A stretch of 45,663 nt of DNA from Acidobacteriaceae bacterium (GTDB lineage: Bacteria > Acidobacteriota > Terriglobia > Terriglobales > Acidobacteriaceae). The DNA is taken from assembly GCA_027306695.1 (NCBI GenBank), contig DAHUZH010000012.1, positions 1 through 45,663 on the forward strand. The letters are read 5' to 3'. Below, one piece after another: positions 34,158 through 44,228 of the stretch. The notes beneath the pieces were generated by a model. The model saw only the letters and a list, made by a program, of their open reading frames with translations. It was not told the DNA's origin and made no database searches. The stretch's first letter is position 1; every line of letters starts with the position of its first letter. Both the position numbers and the translations under genes were made by a program.

Positions 34158-36062
34158 TCACCGCTGCGCGCTAAGGACCATCAACTGCTCGGCGCCAACA
34201 TTTACATCGCATTGGTTATGTTCCACCGTAACCGTTTCCTTCGCGTTCCATGCGGGAGCCAGCGACGCAATCCCTTGCAGTGCGGTGCGCGAAAAATCCA
34301 GATGAAATGTCCGTGGCGCGTCGGCCTTGTTCATCAGCACCAGCACGATTTCTCCCTGCGCCAAAGCTGCGCTCGCCTTGCCGGAAGCAGGGACATCCAT
34401 GCGCGCAAATACGAAGCCCGTATCGTCCACCAGCAAATCCTGCTGCGCTCCCGATTGCAACACCTCATGGTGCGCGCGTAGCTGCAACAGGCCCTGCACC
34501 CAGGCATGCATCGCCTCCTGCTGCGGCGTGCGGCCAGCCGCCGTGAAGGCATCGTTCTTGTCTCCAGAAAATCCACCGGCGAGCGCAATCTCATCGCCGG
34601 AATCGATCTGCGGCATGCCGCGCATGGTCGCCAGCAGACCGAAGGCCAGCTTCACGCGCGCCGCAGTCGCTCCCGGCTGCGACAGAAAACTCCCAGCATC
34701 GCGATTGCCGAGAAACGTCACCAGCCGCTCAGGATGCGGATACAGCCAGTCCTGCCGCTGGACATCGGCCAGCCTGGTCATCGAAGCATCGCCCGTCGGC
34801 GCCGTCCCTGTCAGCGTGGCGCGTAGCACAAAGAAGGTCGGAAAATCGAACGGAGTATACAGACCCGTGTCGATGCCCCCATGTTTTGCACCGCCTGCAA
34901 AATAGGAAACGATGGTGGGGTCTGGATTGGAGATTTCTCCGACCATGGTCAGATGCGGATACAGCGCATGCAGCTCGGAATGAAAATCCTCCCAAAAGAC
35001 CCGGTCGACATAAGGAAATGCGTCCAGGCGCAAGCCATCGAGCGCGCCCGATTCAATCCACCAGATGGCGTTCTGAATCAGATACTCCTTCACCTGCGGG
35101 TTGGATTGGTTCAGGTCGGACAGCACATTGCCAACCCATCCATCCACAACCGGACGATAGGCCGCCGGAGATGCATGCGGATCGGTGATGGCCGCAAAGT
35201 CCCCATTCGCTTCCAGATGATGCGCCAGCGTGCCATGGAACCATTCCGGCGCGGGCGGATCGAGCAGCCATGGGTTCTTCGGGCCGACATGGTTCAACGC
35301 GGCATCCAGGACCAGCTTCATATTATGGCTGTGCAAGGCCTGCGCCATGTCTTCGTAATCCTGCAGCGTGCCAAGGTGCGGATTGACGCCATACATATTC
35401 CCCGTGCCATGGTTTCCCGCGTCCTGACCGTGGTCCTCGCCTGCCGCAGTAGCACCGTTAGCGTAAAGCAGCGGGACCGATACGGTCGTGACGCCGAGCT
35501 GCTGCAAATAATCCAGATGGCCTGCAATGCCGCGAAGGTTTCCGCCATGGTACGCGCGCGGCGACTGCTGCAGAGGGCCTTTCGACTGGTCTCCATTCTC
35601 AAAATTTTCCGGCAGTATCCGATATATTACGTCCGCGGAAGAAAATCCCTGAAAGCCGTCCATCGGCGCATGGCGCTGCTCCAGCGCATACGGCACATGC
35701 GCTTCACCCCCTGGAGTGCGCACGACAAGCTCGAGTTTTTGCGCAGGCGCGGCTGCAATGTCCAGCCAGACAAAGACCCAATGGCCATTCGCGGAGACCC
35801 TGGTCCGCCGCACGGAAATTCCCGGCACGCTGCTGGTTACGTGCGCTCCGGAAAGATTTTTCCCGTTCAGCAGCAGCATGGGGTTCGGCAGTCCGCTCCA
35901 CCAGTTAGGCGGGTCTGTACGTTGCACCGATGGCTGCTCTACTTTCGGTGGCGGAGCATGTTTTTTCGCATGCCTGCTGGCAGAAAGGGCCGGACCCACA
36001 CAAAACCACAGCAGCATTGGAAGCAACACGCGCAGTCGGCGAGGGGAGATTCCGTATTTCAT
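34158..36062 (-). CDS. secreted GH13 alpha-amylase-like protein, cyclomaltodextrinase/SusA type (634 aa)
   Basis: ATG 36062 starts the signal peptide (RVLLPMLLWFCVGPALSA); ATGs up to 36110 are possible. Residues about 50-150 form the N-terminal beta-sandwich of cyclomaltodextrinase-like enzymes. The catalytic barrel then shows region I DAALNHVG, region II GLRLDAF (nucleophile Asp), region III VGEIS (acid/base Glu) and region IV FLGNRDAGSF. The invariant His of NHD in region IV is Arg here. A C-terminal beta domain ends the protein. Expected to cleave alpha-glucans or maltodextrins in the periplasm; the His-to-Arg change may shift or reduce activity. It lies alone between the cytochrome and glnD genes. 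Confidence 0.87.
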   Translation of the reverse strand: MKYGISPRRLRVLLPMLLWFCVGPALSASRHAKKHAPPPKVEQPSVQRTDPPNWWSGLPNPMLLLNGKNLSGAHVTSSVPGISVRRTRVSANGHWVFVWLDIAAAPAQKLELVVRTPGGEAHVPYALEQRHAPMDGFQGFSSADVIYRILPENFENGDQSKGPLQQSPRAYHGGNLRGIAGHLDYLQQLGVTTVSVPLLYANGATAAGEDHGQDAGNHGTGNMYGVNPHLGTLQDYEDMAQALHSHNMKLVLDAALNHVGPKNPWLLDPPAPEWFHGTLAHHLEANGDFAAITDPHASPAAYRPVVDGWVGNVLSDLNQSNPQVKEYLIQNAIWWIESGALDGLRLDAFPYVDRVFWEDFHSELHALYPHLTMVGEISNPDPTIVSYFAGGAKHGGIDTGLYTPFDFPTFFVLRATLTGTAPTGDASMTRLADVQRQDWLYPHPERLVTFLGNRDAGSFLSQPGATAARVKLAFGLLATMRGMPQIDSGDEIALAGGFSGDKNDAFTAAGRTPQQEAMHAWVQGLLQLRAHHEVLQSGAQQDLLVDDTGFVFARMDVPASGKASAALAQGEIVLVLMNKADAPRTFHLDFSRTALQGIASLAPAWNAKETVTVEHNQCDVNVGAEQLMVLSAQR

Positions 36063-36198
36063 CGATAACATTCCAGCGTTCGCAGGCATGGACGTATCGT
36101 GCGCTTTCAAGCCGCTCGCACGCAGTCGCCAACGAACCTCCCCAGTTTACTCCGCAGCCACTGCTTGTTGAGTCGGATTCACGCCGAGGAAAAAGACG

Positions 36199-38829
36199 TT
36201 ACAAAAGCGCTGCGGTCAGCGCCTGCTGCAAGTGCTCCACGCTGGCTGCATCGAGCTTTGCATTTTCAGCATGCGTCTCCGAGCGCGTTCTCTCTGCCTC
36301 GCTGGCGCTGTGTGTCAGATAAAAAACGTCGATCGCCATTTCGCCTTCCGTATCGATCAGCGCGACAGAAATATCGCACGCCTGCTGCGCCATCACCAGG
36401 CTGATGCGCCGCAGAAGACCGGGCGTGTCCTGCGCAATCACCTGCAGGATCGTGCTGTGCGTCGAAGATTCGTTATCGACGGAGAGTTTCGTTTCGACGC
36501 GGATTTTGTTCTGCTGGGTGCGCGCCGAATGGGCGCGGGCCGCCAGCAGCCGTTCCACCGAGACGCTGCCGTTGGCCACATCCATCAGGCTCTTCTCGAA
36601 GCGCTCCGCCTCGCCGGGGTTCAATGAGAGTGTCTGATAGCGGTCCAGAAAACGAAATGTATCGATCACAACTCCGGCGGCGTTTGAAAATGCATCGGCC
36701 TTGATAATGTCCATGCCCCACGCCGTCAGTGTGCCCGCCAGGTCCGCAAACAGAAATGGCCGGTCGCGCGTAACCAAATTGCATTCCCACCATGCGGCCG
36801 CCTGCAGCAGCGACACTTTGGCCGGCAATGATGCGAGTTGAACGGAGAACTGCCAGTGCTCCAATACTTCTGGAGCACTGCGTGTGCGCAGGTAGCGCTG
36901 CGGCAGACCCGCTAGAAACGAGTGGATCTCCGCCGACTCATTTGGCGCCAGCGCGATTATTTTCTGGATGGCCGCAGTCTCGGCGTCCACCGCAATGCGG
37001 TCCTCATCGACGGTGCGGTCTAAATAATTCGACGTCGCCATGTACAGCCGCCACAGATTTTCCGCCTTCCACGGCGTCAGCGCTTCGGGATTCACCGAAT
37101 GAATGTCCGCATAGGTCAGCAGCGTCAGCAGGCGCAAATTGTTGGGCGTGCCCACCAGCTCCGCAAAGGCCCGCACCGTCTCCGCATCGAAAATGTCCTT
37201 GCGCAGGGCCAGTGACATTTCCAGATGATGCCGGATGAGCCGCAGAACGGTTTCGCGCTGGCTGGCTGTCAGGCCCCATCGTTGGGTGACAGTGTCGGCG
37301 ATCCAAACGCTCTGCTCGGTGTGGCTGCCCTCGCTGCGCGACTTGCCCGTGTCATGCAGCAGCGCGGCAAGATACAACAATGCAGGCTCTTCGACCTCAC
37401 GCAGAATCTCAGCAAAATGCCCTTCCCACTCCGTCGCTGGCTGTTCCAGCGCATGCAGATGTTCGAGAATCAGGAACGTATGTTCATCCACGGTATAGCG
37501 GTGATATGCATCGCGGACCACCAGCGCATCGACACCATGAAACTCTGGCAGAATCAGCTCCAGAATTCCCATCGCATGCATGGTGCGCAACGATTGCGCG
37601 GCCTCCGGGCCTTCCAGTATGCGCCGGAACCGTTGCCACAGTTCCGCGCCTTCGGGCAACCGCTCCGCTAGCATCGCCAGCGATTCTCCCAGATGACCTT
37701 CCGCTTCCCAACTCAATTGCAGCCGCTGCTCGGCGAGCATTTGAAATAACGCCAGCACTCGATTGGCGTCCGCATATTCCGGGACAGTCTTCAGCGATAT
37801 TCGTCCGTCCTCCACTGGACAGCCATCGAGGATGGTCCGGCTGCGCCATTGTCGAATCTGGTCAATAAATGAAATGCGGCCATTGGGGATTTCGTCCAGC
37901 ATCTGCCGTGTCAGCCAGTCGATCGAGCGAGCGTGTCGAAAATACTGCCGCATCCATCGCGCGGTGTCCACGGGCCGCTTGCCCACCAGCGCCAGGTTTT
38001 GCGCAGCCACGTCATCCTGCGCCTGCCAGTACAGCATGTTGTCGTCCCGCTGGCTGCGGTAATGCAGAAAGCTGCGCACGGTCAGCAAAAACTGGTGCGC
38101 CAGCGCCGACTCGTCCCGCCGCTCGATCAACAACTCGCTCTCATAACGACTGGCGGGACTCTGCGCGGATTCCGGCAGCAGTTGGGCCAGCCAGGCGCAG
38201 GTATGGAAGTCCCGCAGCCCTCCCGGGCCGTCCTTCACGTTCGGTTCCAGATGGAAAAGAGTGCGCTGGAATTTTGCATGCCGCGCATGGGCCAGCCGCG
38301 CAATGGCCGACAACAACGGCTGCCTGCGTCGTTCGACCAGCGCTGGAATCCGCTCCAGATCGAGGTCCTCGAAAAGGGCAAAGTCCCCCGCAATATAACG
38401 CCGGTCGAGCAGCGAAAGCGTAAATTCAGGATTTTCCTCGCTCAGCCGCTCGCACTCTTCCACCGTCCGCGTAGTGGCGCTGACGCGCAGGCCAATGTCC
38501 CACAAGTCCTGACACAGTCGGCGGATGACGACCTTATGGCTGCCTTCCAGCGCGGTATTGGCGCAGACAAATAACAGATCGATGTCGGAGTGGGGAAAGA
38601 GTTGATGCCGGCCGTATCCGCCAATCGCGGCCAGCGTCAGTCCCTGCGGCCCATACTCTTCGCTGGCGATATGCTCCAGCCACAGGCGCTCGATCAGATG
38701 GTCCACCAGAGCGGCACGTCGTTTGACCAGCGCGGCCCCGTCCTGCGAGTCCACGAAAGACTCCCGCATCGTGTCCGAAGTGCGTTGATATTCCACGCGC
38801 AGCGTGGCAGTCGAAGACGGAGCGGGCAT
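36199..38829 (-). CDS. glnD: [protein-PII] uridylyltransferase/uridylyl-removing enzyme GlnD (876 aa)
   Basis: Nitrogen sensor that adds or removes UMP on PII in response to glutamine. The nucleotidyltransferase motif is GGYGRHQLFPHSDIDLLF (residues 70-87), followed by PNVKDGPGGLRD and the GlnD-specific helical region. An HD domain (AALLHDTGKSRSEGSHTEQS) performs UMP removal. Two C-terminal ACT domains bind glutamine (DRPFLFADLAGTLTAWGMDI; AQDTPGLLRRISLVMAQQAC). The length is normal. It is the third gene of amtB-PII-glnD, 52 bp after the PII gene, so the sensor and its target are co-expressed. Confidence 0.96.
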   Translation of the reverse strand: MPAPSSTATLRVEYQRTSDTMRESFVDSQDGAALVKRRAALVDHLIERLWLEHIASEEYGPQGLTLAAIGGYGRHQLFPHSDIDLLFVCANTALEGSHKVVIRRLCQDLWDIGLRVSATTRTVEECERLSEENPEFTLSLLDRRYIAGDFALFEDLDLERIPALVERRRQPLLSAIARLAHARHAKFQRTLFHLEPNVKDGPGGLRDFHTCAWLAQLLPESAQSPASRYESELLIERRDESALAHQFLLTVRSFLHYRSQRDDNMLYWQAQDDVAAQNLALVGKRPVDTARWMRQYFRHARSIDWLTRQMLDEIPNGRISFIDQIRQWRSRTILDGCPVEDGRISLKTVPEYADANRVLALFQMLAEQRLQLSWEAEGHLGESLAMLAERLPEGAELWQRFRRILEGPEAAQSLRTMHAMGILELILPEFHGVDALVVRDAYHRYTVDEHTFLILEHLHALEQPATEWEGHFAEILREVEEPALLYLAALLHDTGKSRSEGSHTEQSVWIADTVTQRWGLTASQRETVLRLIRHHLEMSLALRKDIFDAETVRAFAELVGTPNNLRLLTLLTYADIHSVNPEALTPWKAENLWRLYMATSNYLDRTVDEDRIAVDAETAAIQKIIALAPNESAEIHSFLAGLPQRYLRTRSAPEVLEHWQFSVQLASLPAKVSLLQAAAWWECNLVTRDRPFLFADLAGTLTAWGMDIIKADAFSNAAGVVIDTFRFLDRYQTLSLNPGEAERFEKSLMDVANGSVSVERLLAARAHSARTQQNKIRVETKLSVDNESSTHSTILQVIAQDTPGLLRRISLVMAQQACDISVALIDTEGEMAIDVFYLTHSASEAERTRSETHAENAKLDAASVEHLQQALTAALL

Positions 38830-38881
38830 TTAGATCGAAAACTCCTTCTGCGGGAGCGGCGCGCGCGCTTCGCATCTCAGC

Positions 38882-39274
<393 letters not shown>

Positions 39275-39302
39275 TCACGAAGTTTAAGATACAGCGCATC
39301 GG

Positions 39303-40727
39303 TTAAGAAGGCGCAATTTCCCAGTCGTAGCCCTCTTCGCCATGCTGGCTCAGATCCAATCCATCGATCTCATCCGACGGATCGACCCGCAGACCGACCA
39401 GCAGATCGACGACCTTCAGCAGCACCAGCGTCCCTACAATCGAAATCACCCAGGCAATCCCCACGCCGCCCAGTTGATGCACCACCTGCCGCCAGTTGCC
39501 GTCGATCCAACCCACCGGCAAAGCGTTGCCATGCGCATCTTTGAAGATTGGGTTGATGGCGCGCGACGCGAACACTCCGGTAAGAATGGCCCCCAGCGTC
39601 CCGCCCGCGCCATGCACGCCGAAAGCGTCCAGCGAATCGTCGTAGCCAAACCATTGCTTCACCTTGACGACCATAAAGAAGCAGACCAGTCCGGCAAGAA
39701 ATCCAATGGCGAGCGCGGGCATCGGCCCGACAAAGCCCGCTGCGGGCGTAATCGCGACCAGTCCGGCGACCGCCCCGGAAATCGCTCCCAATGCGCTCGG
39801 CTTGCCGTTGCGGAACCACTCCGCCAGGCTCCATCCCATGGCCGCTGCCGCAGCGCCAAAGTGCGTGGCCACAAATGCGCTGGTGGCCAGCGTGCCTGCG
39901 GAAAGCGCGCTGCCCGCGTTGAATCCAAACCAGCCCACCCACAGCAGACCCGCGCCAATGAAGCTCAGCACCACGCTATGCGGCGGCATCGGCTCTTTGG
40001 GATAATTCAGCCGCTTGCCCAGATACAGCGCGCAAACCAGCGCGGACACCCCGGAAGTGATGTGCACCACCGTGCCGCCTGCAAAGTCCAGCGTAGGGAT
40101 CGCGCCGCCCAGGGAAGCATTCAGCAGACCGCCCTTGCCCCACACCATGTGTGCCATCGGCGCATAGACGAACAGAGACCAGAGCAGCGTAAACAAAGCC
40201 ATCGCGCTGAACTTCATGCGTTCGGCGAACGCCCCGGAGATCAGCGCCGGCGTGATGATGGCAAACATCAACTGATAGATCATGAACGTGGCCTGCGGAA
40301 TCGTCGCGGCGTAGGCGGGATCTGGCGCTGCGCCTACCCCTCGCAAGAACAGATGGTGAAAGCTGCCGATGAAGCTATTCCCTGAGCCGAAGCACAGGCT
40401 GTAACCGACAAACGCCCACACCACGCTGATAATGCCGGTCATGGCGAAGCTGTGCATCATGGTGCTGAGCACGTTCTTTTTTCGCACCAGACCGCCGTAG
40501 AACAAGGCGAGACCGGGAATGGTCATCATCAACACCAGCGCGGCGCTGACCAGCATCCACCCGTTGTCCGCGGAGAGTTGTGCATTCGCTACCGCCTGGT
40601 CCAACTGCTGCAGGTGTTGCGTGACGGCTGCGTTCGTCTCAGGAGCGGTCTGAGCATGGACACTCGTCCATGCACACCCCGCCGACAGCAAAAAAAGAAG
40701 TGCCGTGCGAGCCAGAATCCATCGCAT
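39303..40727 (-). CDS. amtB: ammonium transporter AmtB (474 aa)
   Basis: Signal peptide (WILARTALLFLLSAGCAWTS) and a short extracytoplasmic head, then eleven membrane helices of the Amt/Rh family. Landmarks: LFYGGLVRKKNVLSTMMHSF, FAERMKFSAMALF and the twin pore histidines in VVHITSGVSAL and FGVHGAGGTLGAILTG. The protein ends in a cytoplasmic tail. It conducts ammonium into the cell and is shut by PII. First gene of the amtB-PII-glnD cluster; the ribosome site is GGTGG 8 bases ahead of ATG 40727. Confidence 0.96.
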   Translation of the reverse strand: MRWILARTALLFLLSAGCAWTSVHAQTAPETNAAVTQHLQQLDQAVANAQLSADNGWMLVSAALVLMMTIPGLALFYGGLVRKKNVLSTMMHSFAMTGIISVVWAFVGYSLCFGSGNSFIGSFHHLFLRGVGAAPDPAYAATIPQATFMIYQLMFAIITPALISGAFAERMKFSAMALFTLLWSLFVYAPMAHMVWGKGGLLNASLGGAIPTLDFAGGTVVHITSGVSALVCALYLGKRLNYPKEPMPPHSVVLSFIGAGLLWVGWFGFNAGSALSAGTLATSAFVATHFGAAAAAMGWSLAEWFRNGKPSALGAISGAVAGLVAITPAAGFVGPMPALAIGFLAGLVCFFMVVKVKQWFGYDDSLDAFGVHGAGGTLGAILTGVFASRAINPIFKDAHGNALPVGWIDGNWRQVVHQLGGVGIAWVISIVGTLVLLKVVDLLVGLRVDPSDEIDGLDLSQHGEEGYDWEIAPS

Positions 40728-41091
40728 AATGATTCACCACCAGACTTCAAAAAATATGGATTACGGAAGTACCACTCAAAATATCGTTCCGGCTGTTCTG
40801 CGAAGCGAACTCCAAATGTAGCCAGCGCTATTGCAACCAGAGGCTGCCACCGCTCACATTTGGCGATTTCGCCGCAACCTGAGAAGAGATTCGGGGAGAT
40901 TTTCTGGAAACTGTTCCTTCTACTTTGCCTTGCGGCGGGCCAAACGTCGAATACAAATTTTTTATCGGGACTATCAGTCCTGCTTATGCGCCGATTTCGT
41001 CCGGGTAGTCTTCCCGGTTCGCCCACTCCACAAGGTCTTAGCTCGCTCCCGAACCCCGCGCATTTTCTGCTACCATCAAGGTTCAACTTGA
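40728..41091. other. intergenic region upstream of amtB, no gene seen
   Basis: No credible coding sequence on either strand; open frames here run through the tRNA or amtB and are shadows. A weak minus-strand pair TTGAGT (40779-40774) and CATATT (40758-40753) with a 15-bp spacer could be the amtB promoter. No convincing sigma54 site was found. Confidence 0.5.
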
Positions 41092-41166
41092 GCGGGAGTA
41101 GCTCAATGGTAGAGTAGCGGCTTCCCAAGCCGTTGGTTGCGGGTTCGATCCCCGTCTCCCGCTCCA
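41092..41166 (+). tRNA. tRNA-Gly, anticodon CCC
   Basis: Complete cloverleaf. Acceptor arms GCGGGAG/CTCCCGC pair perfectly, the D-arm is GCTCAATGGTAGAG, and the anticodon stem GCGGC/GCCGT encloses TTCCCAA with anticodon CCC, reading GGG. The T-arm is GCGGGTTCGATCCCCGT. The discriminator is T and the CCA end is encoded. Confidence 0.97.
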
Positions 41167-41330
41167 GCAATCTGGCTTGATTTCCCGCCCTGGGGCCTGC
41201 TGTACTTTGCCTGAGAACGACGCCGCAACGCATCATAAAATAAAGAACTGTCAGCTATATCGCCGGAAATGGTTCGACATGGGACTTGCCCGCCCCAGCA
41301 GAGAAGGTAGCAATTATTTTTGAGGTGCGA

Positions 41331-43307
41331 GTGAAAAATAGCGGCATGCAGGAATTCATGCGGAAAATCTCGATGGGTCTGCTGGGTATCGGGCTGGTGG
41401 CTGGGTTGCCAGTTCTGTCCACCGGAAGCGCCGCAGCGCAGGTACAAATAGCCAGCGCAGCCGCCAACCCGGCCCCCACCCAGCTTTGGGGCCTGTCTTC
41501 CTGGACCATCCCTTCCGGCGCGGCCTGGCAGCAGACTACACAGCAAAACTCGCAGCAGGACCAGAGCCTGCCCGCCTACGACCAGAAATCACAGGCCAAA
41601 CCCAAGGCCGGCTCCGCCAACTCGTCCACTACTCAGTCCAGCGGCTCCAACGCCATGGGCGAAGCGCTTCCGCCCTATCGCGTGGTCCAGAGTTCGTTTC
41701 TTGGCCCCAATTTAGGCTCGACCTACATTCCCGTCGATAGCTGGATTTACCCGGCGCTGCTGCGTTTGTACTCGCTCGGCTATCTGGACCGCGCCTTTCT
41801 CGATATGCGTCCGTGGACCCGCATCGGCGTGCTGCGCATGCTGGATGCGGAAAATGAGCGCGTCCACATGGAACGCAGCAATGCCGAGGCGCTCGCCATT
41901 TTTGACGCTGTACTGGCGGAACTCCAGCCGGATGTACAGGAGGCTGGAGGCTGGACCCTCCACTCCACGCTGGAGTCCACCTACGAGCGCGCCATGGGCA
42001 TCGGCGGCACGCCGCTGAACGATAGCTATCATCTGGGCCAGACCATCATCAACAATTACGGTCGGCCCTACGAGCAGGGATTCAACAACTACGCCGGATT
42101 CAGCGCGCGCGCAACCTCCGGGCCATTTGGCCTGTATGTGCGCGGAGAATATCAGCATGCCCCCAGCGCTGCGGGCTATCCGCTTTCGCTGGCGCAGACT
42201 CTGTCGAACATCGACGGCATTCCCTATGTGCCGCAGGCCACCATTCCCGCCGGGCCAATCCCCAGCCAGAATTATTTCCGCCTGATCGAAGCGAACCTTT
42301 CCGCCACGCTCTGGAACCACGACATCTCCATCGGAAAAAGCGATGTATGGGACGGCCCCGCAACAGGCGGCGCGTTCGACTGGAGCAACAACGCGCAGAA
42401 CATCTACTCTTTCCGTATCAATCGCGTCGAGCCGCTGCATATCCCGCTGCTCTCGTTCTTTATCGGTCCGGTGCGGTATGAATTCCTGGTGGGCAGCCTC
42501 AAGGGCCATACCTATCCCAATTCTCCGTGGGTCCACATGGAAAGGTTCGCGTTCAATCCTTCGGGCAACTTTGAATTTGGGTTCTCCCGCACCGACATCT
42601 GGGGTGGCAAAGGGCATGAGCCAGTGACGCTGGGCACATTTTGGAATAGTTTCTGGAGCTTCCAGAATGTTCCCGTGGCACAGAAGTATTCCACCAACGA
42701 TCCCGGAGCGCGCTTCAGCACCTTCGACTACACGTACAGGATCCCCTTCCTGCGCCGCTGGCTGACGCAGTATATGGATTCGGAAGTACATGACGATGTG
42801 ACGCCGGTGAGCGCGCCGCAACGGGCCGGCATTCGCACCGGCCTGTATCTGACGCGCTTTCCCGGCGCGCCGAAATTCGACCTGCGCGCGGAAGCGGTCT
42901 ACACCGACGTGCCGATTATTAACAGCCAGGGCGGCAGCTTCATGTACTACGAAACCATTCAGAGGCAGGGCTACACCAACGAGGGCAACATCTTCGGCGA
43001 CTGGATCGGGCGCGAATCCAAAGGCGGCCAGGCATGGCTGACCTATCATCTTGCTCCCAATGAAATGTTCCAGTTGTCCTACAGAAACGCCAAGGCCGCC
43101 AAGGACTTCATTCCCGGCGGCACCACGCAGAACCTGTTCACGGCGACGGTCGTCAAACGCATCCGGCCCCAGATTGAGCTGAACGCCTGGCTCCAATATG
43201 AACGCTGGAAGGCCCCGGTTTACAAAACCGGCGGCCAAAATGACGTGACCACCAACGTGCAGGTCACCTGGTATCCAGAACTCAAACACAGCCTGCGCAA
43301 GTGGTGA
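41331..43307 (+). CDS. capsule assembly Wzi-like outer-membrane protein (about 658 aa)
   Basis: GTG 41331 with GAGG 5 bases upstream is the preferred start; ATG 41346 or 41358 are alternatives. A signal peptide (KISMGLLGIGLVAGLPVLST) is followed by a Gln/Ser-rich low-complexity linker (about residues 45-115), an N-terminal helical part (DSWIYPALLRLYSLGY, MRPWTRIGVLRML) and an outer-membrane beta-barrel. Barrel strands include NYAGFSARATSGPFGLYVRG, FEFGFSRTDIWGGKGHE and FQLSYRNAKAAKDFIPGG. Wzi anchors capsular polysaccharide to the cell surface; many distant relatives occur in acidobacteria, where function is not shown. No capsule genes are adjacent. Confidence 0.87.
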   Translation: MKNSGMQEFMRKISMGLLGIGLVAGLPVLSTGSAAAQVQIASAAANPAPTQLWGLSSWTIPSGAAWQQTTQQNSQQDQSLPAYDQKSQAKPKAGSANSSTTQSSGSNAMGEALPPYRVVQSSFLGPNLGSTYIPVDSWIYPALLRLYSLGYLDRAFLDMRPWTRIGVLRMLDAENERVHMERSNAEALAIFDAVLAELQPDVQEAGGWTLHSTLESTYERAMGIGGTPLNDSYHLGQTIINNYGRPYEQGFNNYAGFSARATSGPFGLYVRGEYQHAPSAAGYPLSLAQTLSNIDGIPYVPQATIPAGPIPSQNYFRLIEANLSATLWNHDISIGKSDVWDGPATGGAFDWSNNAQNIYSFRINRVEPLHIPLLSFFIGPVRYEFLVGSLKGHTYPNSPWVHMERFAFNPSGNFEFGFSRTDIWGGKGHEPVTLGTFWNSFWSFQNVPVAQKYSTNDPGARFSTFDYTYRIPFLRRWLTQYMDSEVHDDVTPVSAPQRAGIRTGLYLTRFPGAPKFDLRAEAVYTDVPIINSQGGSFMYYETIQRQGYTNEGNIFGDWIGRESKGGQAWLTYHLAPNEMFQLSYRNAKAAKDFIPGGTTQNLFTATVVKRIRPQIELNAWLQYERWKAPVYKTGGQNDVTTNVQVTWYPELKHSLRKW

Positions 43308-43346
43308 GCGGCAGACCAGCGTTCTATCGGTAGATTGACAAATCAA

Positions 43347-44228
43347 TTATGCTTCGACAGGCAGAGTGTCAATCTTCGATTCGGAAACATAGCTGGCCAT
43401 GGCCTGGGCCAGTTGCGAGTCCACCTCATCGGCGATCGCCATCACATCCACCAGCAGCAGGCTGAAGTCCACCTTGTGCAGGTTGTTTTGCAGGGTCTGG
43501 AAGATGCTGACTTGCAGCATGCGCGACTCCTCGACCATCATGGCGGCGGTGTAACCTTGCTTCCGTCGCGCCAGCCCATGCCCAGCGGCCGCCGTCGACA
43601 CCAGCGCGCGCGTGCCTAGTGGGAGCGGGTGGCGAAGACGAGACACCAGGTCGCGAAACAGTTGTGGCAAGTGGGCGCACCGCTCTTTGTAATCCATGGG
43701 GACAGCGATGATTTGCGGCTCCAGTTCGACCCGCAGGAGCCAATCATCGATCGCCAATTGCGTCTCTCGTTCCAGAATACTCGCCACATTTTCTACAGGT
43801 CTCACAGACTTCACCCCTCGCTTCAACCGCTCTCGAATCGTTTCCACCAGTGTCGCCGGATCCAACGGCTTGACCAGAATTTCATCCGCCTGCATCAGGA
43901 TCGCGGCAGCCGCTTCCTTCATCTCGGGATATCCGCTGAAGATGATCGTCACCGCCGCGGGGTTGGCGTGGCGCATGGCGCTCACCACGGTCAGTCCGTC
44001 CCCCGCGTTCGGCATGTGCAGGTCGCTCAGCAGTACGTCGAAAACTTGAGTACTGAGGAGCTTGAGCGCTTCGTTCACATTCGCCGCCGCGACCACCTCA
44101 AAGTCGTTATGTTCCAGGACCATTTTGAGGGTGACGAGGACGGACTCGGTATCGTCCACGAGTAAAACCTTCGGCTTGGCCGGCCGCCCACAGTCGGTGA
44201 TCGGGGGCTTTAAATTTTCGACTGTCAT
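43347..44228 (-). CDS. response regulator: receiver domain plus RsbRD-N-like C-terminal domain (293 aa)
   Basis: ATG 44228 with GGAAGGG 6 bases upstream is the start. Receiver domain at about residues 20-140: VLLVDDTES acidic pair, phospho-acceptor Asp in VLLSDLHMPN, IIFSGYPE and the conserved Lys in EILVKPLDP. The C-terminal about 150 residues are helical (ETQLAIDDWLLRVE, HLPQLFRDLVSRLRHPLPLG, LARRKQGYTAAMMVEESRML) and resemble the RsbRD N-terminal domain of stressosome-type regulators; no DNA-binding motif is visible. Output is probably protein-protein. It overlaps the preceding response regulator by 4 bp (ATGA). Confidence 0.82.
   Translation of the reverse strand: MTVENLKPPITDCGRPAKPKVLLVDDTESVLVTLKMVLEHNDFEVVAAANVNEALKLLSTQVFDVLLSDLHMPNAGDGLTVVSAMRHANPAAVTIIFSGYPEMKEAAAAILMQADEILVKPLDPATLVETIRERLKRGVKSVRPVENVASILERETQLAIDDWLLRVELEPQIIAVPMDYKERCAHLPQLFRDLVSRLRHPLPLGTRALVSTAAAGHGLARRKQGYTAAMMVEESRMLQVSIFQTLQNNLHKVDFSLLLVDVMAIADEVDSQLAQAMASYVSESKIDTLPVEA

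Noticed and set aside
34881-36068. 395-codon plus-strand open frame
   Set aside because: Antisense to the GH13 gene, which has all four amylase regions.
40830-40870. Possible sigma54 promoter (TGGCAG ... TTGC) before amtB on the minus strand
   Set aside because: The distance between the GG and GC elements is 12 instead of 10 bases, so it does not fit the -24/-12 pattern.
40589-41236. 215-codon minus-strand open frame upstream of amtB
   Set aside because: It runs through the tRNA-Gly gene and the 5' end of amtB in the wrong frame.
41712-43346. 544-codon minus-strand open frame
   Set aside because: Antisense to the Wzi-like barrel gene; composition is typical of a mirror frame and no signal or domain is seen.
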